A stretch of DNA of 5,765 nt from positions 1-5,765 of the forward strand of contig CAKQIZ010000093.1 in NCBI GenBank assembly GCA_934247125.1, read 5' to 3'. Positions 1-5,765 of the stretch are shown here, piece by piece (the stretch's first letter is position 1; each line of letters starts with the position of its first letter). This DNA is from an uncultured Clostridia bacterium (GTDB taxonomy: Bacteria; Bacillota; Clostridia; Peptostreptococcales; Anaerovoracaceae). Below the pieces are notes generated by a model, which worked only from the letters and a program-made list of their open reading frames with translations, was not told the DNA's origin and made no database searches. The position numbers and the translations under genes were made by a program.

Positions 1-1134
1 TCAGACCTGCACATCGGCAAGCGGGTCGGCGGATTTTCCATGACAGAAGACCAGCGGTACATACTGGATCAGATACTTGAGATCGCCGAGAGCGAGCAGC
101 CTGACGCGATACTGATCGCAGGGGATGTCTACGACAAATCGGTGCCGTCAGCGGAGGCTGTCAGCATCTTTGACGAATTCCTGGTGAAGCTTTCGGTGCG
201 TAAAATGCAGGTCTTCATTATCAGCGGCAATCATGACTCGCCTGAACGCCTGGCGTTTGGCAGTCGGCTGATGGGCGAAAGCGGCATACATCTCGCGCCG
301 GTGTACGACGGGGATATAAGGCCGCACCATCTCAGAGACGAGCACGGCGAGCTGGATATTTTCCTGCTGCCGTTCGTAAAACCGGCGGATGTGCGCAGGT
401 TTTTCCCCGACGATGCGGACGACATAGTTTCATACACGGATGCGCTGAGGGTCGCGGTGGCGCACATGGATACGGATGATGCAAAGCGCAGTGTGCTGGT
501 GACGCATCAGTTCGTGACAGGCGCAGAGCGTTCGGAGTCCGAGGATATCTCGGTAGGCGGCACGGACAATGTCGACGCATCGGTTTTCGATCCGTTCGAC
601 TACGTTGCGCTCGGTCATATACACAGGCCGCAGAACATCGGCACACAGCGGATCAGGTATTGCGGGACGCCGCTCAAATACTCGTTTTCCGAAGTCTCGC
701 ATGAAAAATCCGTGACTGTGGCGGAGCTTGGCGCGAAGGGCAGCCTTTCCATAAGGACGATACCGCTGAAACCGCTGAGAGATATGGCCGAGATACGTGG
801 AACGTATGACGAGATCACAGCCAGGAGCTTTTACGCAGACACGACATACAGCGAGGATTATATGCACATCACACTGACCGACGAGGAGGACATCCCGGAG
901 GCGATGGGCAAGCTGCGCGCTATTTACCACAACCTGATGAAGCTGGACTACGACAACAGACGGACACGCGGCAGCGCACAGATCGATGTGTCGGGTGAGA
1001 TCGAAAGAAAATCACCGCTCGAGCTGTTTGCGGGATTTTATGAACTGCAGAACAGTGCTCCGATGTCGGAGGAACAGTCGGAGCTGGTGGGGAAACTGGC
1101 GGCTGAGATCTGGGGAGAGGAGGAACACGAATGA
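1..1134 (+). CDS. sbcD: SbcD, nuclease subunit of the SbcCD (Mre11-Rad50-type) complex, 5' end cut off
   Basis: This is the metallophosphoesterase subunit of SbcCD, which cleaves DNA hairpins and processes double-strand ends in the cytoplasm together with SbcC. The frame is open from base 1 and already reads S-D-L-H-I-G-K, the first metal-binding motif, so the true start lies a few codons upstream and the ATG at position 40 is internal. Counting codons from base 1, the phosphoesterase motifs appear in order: D2-x-H4, GDVYD at 41-45, GNHD at 76-79, H169 in VTHQ, and GHIH at 205-208. All expected metal ligands and catalytic residues are present. The roughly 150 residues after that match the position of the family's C-terminal capping and SbcC-binding region. 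At least 377 residues remain, close to the usual ~380-400. Its stop overlaps the sbcC start, which supports one operon. The identification is secure. Confidence 0.96.
   Translation, partial: SDLHIGKRVGGFSMTEDQRYILDQILEIAESEQPDAILIAGDVYDKSVPSAEAVSIFDEFLVKLSVRKMQVFIISGNHDSPERLAFGSRLMGESGIHLAPVYDGDIRPHHLRDEHGELDIFLLPFVKPADVRRFFPDDADDIVSYTDALRVAVAHMDTDDAKRSVLVTHQFVTGAERSESEDISVGGTDNVDASVFDPFDYVALGHIHRPQNIGTQRIRYCGTPLKYSFSEVSHEKSVTVAELGAKGSLSIRTIPLKPLRDMAEIRGTYDEITARSFYADTTYSEDYMHITLTDEEDIPEAMGKLRAIYHNLMKLDYDNRRTRGSAQIDVSGEIERKSPLELFAGFYELQNSAPMSEEQSELVGKLAAEIWGEEEHE
1114..1123 (+). promoter_or_regulatory. Ribosome binding site of sbcC
   Basis: The purine-rich run GGAGAGGAGG lies inside the last codons of sbcD and ends seven bases before the ATG at 1131. 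It is a near-ideal Shine-Dalgarno sequence and fixes the sbcC start. Together with the ATGA stop/start overlap it indicates translational coupling of the two subunits. Confidence 0.8.
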
Positions 1135-3935
1135 GACCTTTGAAACTTGTGATGTCGGCATTCGGACCGTACGCCGGCAGGACCGAACTCGACCTCGAGC
1201 AGCTCGGAACGGGAGGCATTTACCTGATAACCGGCGACACCGGCGCAGGCAAGACGACCATATTCGATGCGATAACGTTCGCGCTTTACGGCGAAGCCAG
1301 CGGCAGCAGCAGAGAAACGGACATGTTCCGTTCGAAGTACGCAGACCCCGACACACCGACGGAAGTCGAGCTCGTGTTTGCGTATGCGGGAAAGGAATAC
1401 ACCGTGAAGCGCAGTCCCGAATACAGGCGGCCGAAGAAGCGCGGCGAGGGTTTTACCCTGGCGAAAGCGGACGCACAGCTCAGCTATCCGGACGGGCGAG
1501 TGATCTCGAAGCAGAAAGACGTCAACCGGGCAGTCATCGATATCATGGGGATCGACCGCGACCAGTTCACGCAGATCGCGATGATCGCGCAGGGAGATTT
1601 CCTGAAACTGCTGCTCGCATCCACTGAAGACCGCAAAAAAATATTCCGCAGACTTTTCCACACGCAGCCGTTCCAGCAGCTGCAGGACAGGCTCAGGGAA
1701 ATGTCGCTGGAGCTGAAGCGCGAGCACAGCGAAGTCAGCGCGAGCCTGCGGCAGTACGTCGACGGGATCATTTGCGACGAGAGCGACGTGCTGTTTGATG
1801 ACGTGCAAAAGGCGCAGCGAGGTGAGGCTCCGGTGTCGGAGATCATCAGGCTTCTGGAGAGGCTGATCTCGCGTGACGAGAAAAGCGCACAGCTGCGTGC
1901 AGCTCAGGACAGCGCGCTGAAAGAAGAGGAGGAGCGCATAAGCGGCAGGATCGCCAGGGCCCAGGAGCGAGCGAAGGCTGAAAAGCAGCATGCGGAGCTT
2001 GCAGCGTCTCTCAGTGCTGAGGAGCCTAAGCTCGAAGCGTTCAGGGCAGCGCTCGAGGCTGCAGAAGCAGCCGGCGGGCAGATCGAGGGACTCGTAAAGC
2101 AGGCAGCCGCTGCCGAGGCGGAGCTTGAGGAGCACGTCAGGATCACGGAAAAACAGAAGCAGCTGGAGTCTCTGAAAAATGAGGCCGCAAAGCTTGAACA
2201 CGGGATCGAATCAGGCAGAAAAGAAGCTGTGGAGCTCGAGGCAGAGATCTCACAGCTCGAAAAAGAGGCCGAGAAGCTGGCTGACTGCGGCAGTGAGATC
2301 GTTAAGCTCGATGCGGAGAAAGAACGTCTGCTAAGCCGAAAAAAGGATTTCACCCAGCTGCGAAGCGATATTTCGGAACTGCAAAAACTCCGGGTGAAAT
2401 ATGAAAAGGCGACCGAAAAGTATCAGGAGCACGCTGAGAAAGCGTCATCTGAAAAGGCTATTTACGAGGCGAAGAACAGAGCGTATCTCGACGAGCAGGC
2501 CGGGATCCTGGCAGACGGGCTGAAAGAGGGCGAGGCGTGTCCGGTTTGCGGTTCTTTGACTCATCCTTCGCCGGCAGCTCTGACGGATGATGCGCCGACT
2601 AAGGAAGAACTTGACACATTCATGGAAAAGGCGGAAAAAGCCGCGGAGGATATGCGCAAAGCCAGCGTTGAAGCAAGTCGTGCAAAGGGGCAGCTGGGCG
2701 AGAAGCAGGAGGCGGTATACAGAGCGGCAGATGAGCTTCTTAGCGGCGGTGAAGGCGCTGATCCTGCGGTGGACGATTCTGATGCGGACCGCATGCAGCA
2801 GATCACAGCGCGTATCAAAGAGGATACGGAGACGATCGAAAGCAGCCTGAAAGAGCTCGAGCTGCGGCTTTCCACGGCAGAGCAGAAAGCAAAGCGCAGG
2901 CAGCAGATCGAAAAGCTGTTGCCTGATACGAAAGAAAGACACGGAAAACTCATTGAAAAGATCAGAGAGTCGGAGATCGCTTCGGTGCAGAAAACGAGCG
3001 AAGCGAAGGCTCTTGACGAGAGCATCGCAAGTCTGAAAGCGAAGCTGAGCTATAAGAGCCGAGAGGAAGCAGAGCGTGCGGCAGCTTTGCTCGAAAGCAG
3101 GAAAAAAGCGCTCGAGGATGCGCTCAGAAAGGCGCGCGAGGACTACGATGCATGCGGCAGGAAGATCGCAGAGCTGAAGGCGGGCGTCGAAGAGACAGCG
3201 AAGCTGATGCAGGATAGAGAGGAATTTGATGCGGATGCGGCCGGTGAGCGCAGGAATGAGATCGTGCAGAAACGCAGCACGCTGGAGTCGGAGCTCAGGG
3301 ATCTGCATCACCGCACGGAGACCAACCGCGAGGTGCTCAGGCAGATAGAGAAGCAGTCTGCGGCGATCGCTGATGTGGAAAAGCGCTTGATGACGATCGG
3401 ATCGCTGGCAGACACAGCGAATGGGAACCTGAGCGGCAGGGAGAAGATCATGCTTGAGACATACGTACAGATGGCGTATTTTGACAGGATCATAGAGCGT
3501 GCGAATACGCGTTTCATGGTGATGTCGGGCGGGCAGTACGAGCTGAAACGCAGGCGCGAGGCGGACAACAACCGGAGCCAGAGCGGGCTTTCGCTGGATG
3601 TCGTGGATCACTACAACGGAACGGAGCGTAGTGTCAAGACTCTTTCTGGCGGCGAATCATTCAAGGCGTCGCTTTCGCTGGCGCTGGGGCTTTCGGACGA
3701 GATACAGGCGTCAGCCGGAGGGATACAGCTCGACACGATGTTCGTCGACGAGGGCTTCGGGTCACTGGATGAGGAATCGCTGCAGCAGGCGATGCGCGCG
3801 CTCAACGGGCTTGCGGAAGGAAACCGCCTGGTCGGAATAATCTCGCACGTTCCGGAACTTCGGGAAAAGATCGACAGACAGATCATCGTGCGCAAAGACA
3901 GGAGCGGAGGCAGCCGCGTGGAAGTGGTGAAGTGA
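1131..3935 (+). CDS. sbcC: SbcC, ATPase/coiled-coil subunit of the SbcCD nuclease
   Basis: This is the SMC-like Rad50 homologue that binds DNA, hydrolyses ATP and controls the SbcD nuclease. The N-terminal ATPase lobe has Walker A G35-DTGAGKT-T43 and a Q-loop at Q154. Long charged heptad-rich coiled-coil arms span about 185-460 and 480-760. Between them is the zinc hook C470-P-V-C473, almost exactly at the middle of the protein, through which two molecules dimerise. The C-terminal lobe begins near L767 and carries the ABC signature LSGGE at 838-842, Walker B ending in D873-E874, a D-loop GSLD at 877-880 and the H-loop histidine H906. Every catalytic element is intact. At 934 residues it is somewhat shorter than E. 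coli SbcC (about 1,050), and the difference most likely lies in the arms. The start follows from the strong ribosome binding site and the overlap with sbcD. No clear terminator follows the stop. Confidence 0.97.
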   Translation: MRPLKLVMSAFGPYAGRTELDLEQLGTGGIYLITGDTGAGKTTIFDAITFALYGEASGSSRETDMFRSKYADPDTPTEVELVFAYAGKEYTVKRSPEYRRPKKRGEGFTLAKADAQLSYPDGRVISKQKDVNRAVIDIMGIDRDQFTQIAMIAQGDFLKLLLASTEDRKKIFRRLFHTQPFQQLQDRLREMSLELKREHSEVSASLRQYVDGIICDESDVLFDDVQKAQRGEAPVSEIIRLLERLISRDEKSAQLRAAQDSALKEEEERISGRIARAQERAKAEKQHAELAASLSAEEPKLEAFRAALEAAEAAGGQIEGLVKQAAAAEAELEEHVRITEKQKQLESLKNEAAKLEHGIESGRKEAVELEAEISQLEKEAEKLADCGSEIVKLDAEKERLLSRKKDFTQLRSDISELQKLRVKYEKATEKYQEHAEKASSEKAIYEAKNRAYLDEQAGILADGLKEGEACPVCGSLTHPSPAALTDDAPTKEELDTFMEKAEKAAEDMRKASVEASRAKGQLGEKQEAVYRAADELLSGGEGADPAVDDSDADRMQQITARIKEDTETIESSLKELELRLSTAEQKAKRRQQIEKLLPDTKERHGKLIEKIRESEIASVQKTSEAKALDESIASLKAKLSYKSREEAERAAALLESRKKALEDALRKAREDYDACGRKIAELKAGVEETAKLMQDREEFDADAAGERRNEIVQKRSTLESELRDLHHRTETNREVLRQIEKQSAAIADVEKRLMTIGSLADTANGNLSGREKIMLETYVQMAYFDRIIERANTRFMVMSGGQYELKRRREADNNRSQSGLSLDVVDHYNGTERSVKTLSGGESFKASLSLALGLSDEIQASAGGIQLDTMFVDEGFGSLDEESLQQAMRALNGLAEGNRLVGIISHVPELREKIDRQIIVRKDRSGGSRVEVVK

Positions 3936-4039
3936 TGGATGCTGAGAGAGTGAAATAGGAAGTGCCGTATAATTAATCACTTGGTAGAAAATGTTTAAGT
4001 AAAATAAATGTATATAAGCAATAATGGGAGATAAAAGAT
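3936..4039 (+). other. AT-rich intergenic spacer with a possible promoter and a ribosome binding site
   Basis: Composition falls abruptly from the sbcC level to very AT-rich within this spacer. It contains a perfect TATAAT at 3968-3973, but without a good -35 box at the usual distance, and further AT-rich -10-like hexamers at 4000-4018. GGGAG at 4026-4030 stands nine bases before the ATG at 4040 and is a credible ribosome binding site for the next gene. I see no GC-rich hairpin followed by a T run, so there is no supported terminator for the sbcDC operon here. The spacer may be one edge of transferred DNA. Confidence 0.5.
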
Positions 4040-4624
4040 ATGGCGTTGCTAAATTCAAATATTATGTATGCAATAATATTTGCAGTGATAATAGCTATAG
4101 TTATTAGTTTGATCATGGTATTGAAATCACCATTTCAATACCCATACTATAATTGTTATTTAGATGTAACAGGTAAACGAAAGCCACAAATTGATAATTT
4201 GATTGATCAGCTTTTGAATTCGGGAAAATTCAATGAATTTCAAGCTCATAATAAAAAAATTTTGCTTTGGAAAGAAAAATGTAATAAGCAAATTGAAAAT
4301 AGTAAACTGAAAAAATATCGAAGGTCTCAGTTTGATAAATGTATAGATGACGATAATGCATTTAAATTTTATCTTACTCGTCAACAAACCAGATACAAAC
4401 AGAGAAACTATGTAAAAAAAGCATATAAAGTAACGCAGACAGTTAATGCATTCTTTTGCAACTATGAATATTTACAAAATCGTGATAGAGCACTTCAGAG
4501 TATAAATCATGAATGTACATTGAGTATGTGGCAATGGCTTTGTCAGGGGAGATGCAGGCATATTCTGATATTGAGGATGAGATGGTTAAGGGGATGTTCG
4601 AGACGATTGTGCAGGGGTATTTGA
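4040..4624 (+). CDS. Unrecognised protein with one N-terminal membrane segment; C-terminus probably frameshifted
   Basis: I do not recognise this family. The reading frame gives 194 residues. Residues about 8-28 are an uninterrupted hydrophobic stretch (rich in I, V, A, L, M) followed by K29, so the protein is probably a single-pass membrane-anchored protein. The orientation is not certain. The remainder, to about residue 157, is hydrophilic, lysine-rich and aromatic-rich, with no catalytic motif I can name. The ATG at 4040 is supported by GGGAG nine bases upstream. The codons are strongly AT-biased, unlike sbcDC. From about residue 158 the character changes to an unnatural run rich in Trp, Cys and Arg, because this part is read over DNA that looks coding in another frame (4513-4689). 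The real protein may therefore end differently, either by a -1 frame change that would give about 216 codons in all, or as a truncated relic joined to unrelated DNA. The N-terminal part is likely a real gene. Its intactness is doubtful. Confidence 0.6.
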   Translation: MALLNSNIMYAIIFAVIIAIVISLIMVLKSPFQYPYYNCYLDVTGKRKPQIDNLIDQLLNSGKFNEFQAHNKKILLWKEKCNKQIENSKLKKYRRSQFDKCIDDDNAFKFYLTRQQTRYKQRNYVKKAYKVTQTVNAFFCNYEYLQNRDRALQSINHECTLSMWQWLCQGRCRHILILRMRWLRGCSRRLCRGI

Positions 4625-4689
4625 AGAAGGGATATAACCGGGCTACTGCGGAGATGATGGCTAGGGAGTTTTTTAGGTATGAGAGTTGA
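4513..4689 (+). pseudogene. Short coding-like stretch, probable C-terminal remnant of a gene (or frameshifted tail of the preceding one)
   Basis: Read from the ATG at 4513 to the TGA at 4687-4689, this 58-residue frame gives a well-behaved acidic, helical-looking sequence (for example ALSGEMQAYSDIEDEM, then a segment ending in AREFFRYES). In contrast, the overlapping frame of the upstream gene gives an implausible W/C/R-rich tail. An in-frame stop sits directly before the ATG (4510-4512), and I see no Shine-Dalgarno sequence, so independent translation is doubtful. G/C is higher than on either side (26 of 60 at 4561-4620, 27 of 60 at 4621-4680). It may be the 3' end of an older resident gene left at a recombination junction, or the true C-terminus of the 4040 gene after a single-base frame change. 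I cannot assign a family. I searched codon by codon between 4512 and 4624 and found no canonical X-XXY-YYZ slippery heptamer, so programmed frameshifting is not supported. Confidence 0.5.
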
Positions 4690-4733
4690 GATAGGTGTAA
4701 ATAAAATAACTATAAGAATGTGGAAAAATGTAG

Positions 4734-4739
4734 TATAAT
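4734..4739 (+). promoter_or_regulatory. Possible -10 box upstream of the cysteine-rich methyltransferase-like gene
   Basis: A perfect TATAAT lies 27 bases before the ATG at 4767, a sensible distance for a short leader. The hexamer 17 bases upstream (TATAAG, 4711-4716) is a poor -35 match, and there is no TG extension. The assignment therefore rests on the -10 alone in AT-rich DNA. If correct, this gene and the following DUF1848 gene form their own transcription unit. Confidence 0.35.
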
Positions 4740-4753
4740 TAATAAAAATGTGT

Positions 4754-4761
4754 TTGGAGGG
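4754..4761 (+). promoter_or_regulatory. Ribosome binding site of the 4767 gene
   Basis: TTGGAGGG ends five bases before the ATG at 4767. It is a strong Shine-Dalgarno sequence and decides the start of the cysteine-rich protein. Confidence 0.7.
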
Positions 4762-4766
4762 AAAAT

Positions 4767-5669
4767 ATGCTGTTATATGATTTGATTGAAAACTGTTCTT
4801 ATAGAGATGAATATCAGAATAAGCACGAACAATGTGAGGATTGCTCATATGGAGAATGTTGTCCACGAGATTGTCAAGATTGTTTACAGTATGTGCATTA
4901 TCCACAAAAGGCACCAGCTCCAAGAAAATATGATTGTGTGAATATGGCAGATTGCTATTATTGTAAATATGCGTACAAATACGCATCTGAAATAGTATAT
5001 GGATTAAGGCAATTTAATAAGATTAGGAACAAGAAAGAACTTAAGATTATGTCAGTGGGATGTGGACCATGTACTGAGTTGGCAGCAGTTGATTATCTAA
5101 AGGAGCAAGGTGTGCTTACTTATGATAGATTGCAATATAGAGGAATTGATCCATTAGGAGATGTATGGAAATATATTTGGAATGATATTAGAGAGTACTA
5201 TGGAAAGGAAATTAAGTTTTATCCAAATGATATACTGCAATTGGAAGATATCATAGTTAAACATAGTTGGGTTCCGGATGTACTGATTTTTCAATATGTA
5301 TTTTCTGATATGTACAAACATTCTGATGAAGAAGAAATAATTCAGTTTATTAATAAGTTGGCTGACTTTTTAAATTCATATGAAGAAAAGCCAATATATA
5401 TTTTGTGCAATGATATTAATCTCAGTAAATCTATGGGTGGGGGAAGAGAATTTTTTGATATTCTCGAGTCAAAAATTATGGAACCCAAAATTGTGAGAAA
5501 AATGCATTTTGATAATATTAATAAAGACAGACATTACGAATATGGAGAGCAATATAATAGTAATGCGCTTGTATTCAATAATATATCAAATGAAATAAAA
5601 AACGCATATAATCCATTTGAGAGTTGTGCTAGCGCACAGATACTCATAAAAAAGGAAAGAAAGAAGTGA
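4767..5669 (+). CDS. Cysteine-rich protein with a class I SAM-dependent methyltransferase-like core
   Basis: The 300-residue protein has two parts. Residues 10-66 hold ten cysteines (C10, C23, C26, C31, C32, C36, C39, C57, C63, C66), including CxxC pairs at 23/26, 36/39 and 63/66, which suggests a zinc- or metal-binding module. From about 92 a Rossmann-type methyltransferase core follows: a beta strand leading into S96-VGCGPCTE-104, which resembles SAM-binding motif I (G98-x-G100); an acidic strand end at D128 in YRGID, where the SAM ribose would be held; D155; and a strand DVLIFQ from D171 with FSD at 179-181, in the region of motif IV. Later conserved-looking groups are NDIN (215-218) and GGGRE (224-228). 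No signal peptide or membrane segment is visible, so it is probably cytoplasmic. The substrate is unknown. Codons are strongly AT-biased. The following DUF1848 gene starts four bases after the stop, so the two are very likely co-expressed. The methyltransferase-like fold is inferred from motifs only. Confidence 0.75.
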   Translation: MLLYDLIENCSYRDEYQNKHEQCEDCSYGECCPRDCQDCLQYVHYPQKAPAPRKYDCVNMADCYYCKYAYKYASEIVYGLRQFNKIRNKKELKIMSVGCGPCTELAAVDYLKEQGVLTYDRLQYRGIDPLGDVWKYIWNDIREYYGKEIKFYPNDILQLEDIIVKHSWVPDVLIFQYVFSDMYKHSDEEEIIQFINKLADFLNSYEEKPIYILCNDINLSKSMGGGREFFDILESKIMEPKIVRKMHFDNINKDRHYEYGEQYNSNALVFNNISNEIKNAYNPFESCASAQILIKKERKK

Positions 5670-5673
5670 TGAA

Positions 5674-5765
5674 ATGATATTAAGTGTGAGTAGAAGAACG
5701 GATATTCCTAATTATTATTCGGAATGGTTCTATAATAGAATAAAAGAGGGATTTTTATATGTTCG
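5674..5765 (+). CDS. DUF1848-family protein, N-terminal 30 codons only (cut by window edge)
   Basis: The frame opens with M-I-L-S-V-S-R-R-T-D-I-P, then a tyrosine/tryptophan segment (YYSEWF) and a segment like NRIKEGFLYV. This is the characteristic start of DUF1848 proteins, uncharacterised proteins usually around 300 residues long whose C-terminal cysteine cluster has been likened to the iron-sulfur site of radical SAM enzymes. That region lies outside the window and cannot be checked here. The ATG at 5674 is chosen because the conserved family start begins exactly there. The nearer ATG at 5669, which overlaps the previous stop, ends after two codons. A purine-rich AAGGAAAG (5652-5659) is somewhat distant for a ribosome binding site, so translation may depend on coupling to the methyltransferase-like gene. 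The frame stays open to the last base. Confidence 0.82.
   Translation, partial: MILSVSRRTDIPNYYSEWFYNRIKEGFLYV

Noticed and set aside
40..1134. ATG at 40 as the start of sbcD
   Set aside because: The frame is open upstream to base 1 and encodes the indispensable first phosphoesterase motif (D-L-H), so the gene begins before the window.
986..1627. 213-codon forward frame overlapping the sbcD/sbcC junction
   Set aside because: It is an Arg-rich out-of-frame reading of sbcD and sbcC with no ribosome binding site or motif.
1038..2201. Long reverse-strand open frame of 387 codons opposite sbcD/sbcC
   Set aside because: It lies opposite intact catalytic motifs of sbcC, is rich in Leu, Arg, Cys and Phe as expected for the antisense of coiled-coil codons, and has no recognisable domain. 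The same applies to the 388-codon reverse frame at 2445-3611.
3935..3958. Seven-codon frame overlapping the sbcC stop
   Set aside because: Too short, with no ribosome binding site of its own. It is a by-product of the stop codon context.
3960..3982. AAGTG...CACTT inverted repeat flanking the TATAAT at 3968
   Set aside because: Only five pairs with a 13-base loop and no T run. It is too short to call an operator or a terminator and is expected by chance.
4543..4986. 147-codon reverse frame over the 4540-4990 region
   Set aside because: It runs opposite the cysteine-rich gene start and the 4513 frame, is low-complexity in His, Leu, Ile and Asn, and lacks a ribosome binding site. It is an antisense shadow.
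3929..5671. GAAGTGATG shared by the sbcC end (3929-3937) and the methyltransferase-like gene end (5663-5671), as possible attachment-site repeats
   Set aside because: A nine-base match in almost 6 kb is expected many times by chance, and both copies simply cover Glu/Lys codons and a TGA stop.

Overview
The window joins two unlike halves. Positions 1 to about 3935 hold a tight sbcD–sbcC operon with balanced to GC-rich codons (hand count 33 G/C of 60 at 1561-1620). From about 3950 to the end the DNA is strongly AT-rich (16 of 60 at 4201-4260; 15 of 60 at 5161-5220) and carries genes of little-known families. The style of the SbcC and SbcD proteins, the strong purine-rich ribosome binding sites and the DUF1848-type start suggest a Firmicute, probably a gut-type Clostridia such as an Oscillospiraceae/Ruminococcaceae member. 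That placement is an inference, as no rRNA or other marker is present.

Layout, all on the + strand: sbcD, lacking only its first few codons (1-1134); sbcC (1131-3935), translationally coupled to sbcD through an ATGA overlap; an AT-rich spacer of about 100 bp (3936-4039); an unrecognised protein with one N-terminal membrane segment (4040-4624), whose last ~37 codons read out of frame through DNA that looks coding in another frame (4513-4689); a spacer with a possible promoter; a cysteine-rich protein with a class I methyltransferase-like core (4767-5669); and, four bases later, the first 30 codons of a DUF1848-family protein (5674 to the window edge).

SbcC and SbcD together form the ATP-dependent nuclease that opens hairpins and trims DNA ends. 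This is a housekeeping repair locus. The AT-rich part looks like accessory DNA placed directly after it. Its most interesting content is the coupled pair of a cysteine-rich methyltransferase-like protein and a DUF1848 protein. DUF1848 proteins are described as carrying a C-terminal cysteine cluster resembling the radical-SAM iron-sulfur site, so the pair could be an uncharacterised two-enzyme pathway. The sequence alone does not show whether it serves defence, modification or metabolism. No RNA genes, CRISPR arrays, insertion sequences or convincing intrinsic terminators were seen.
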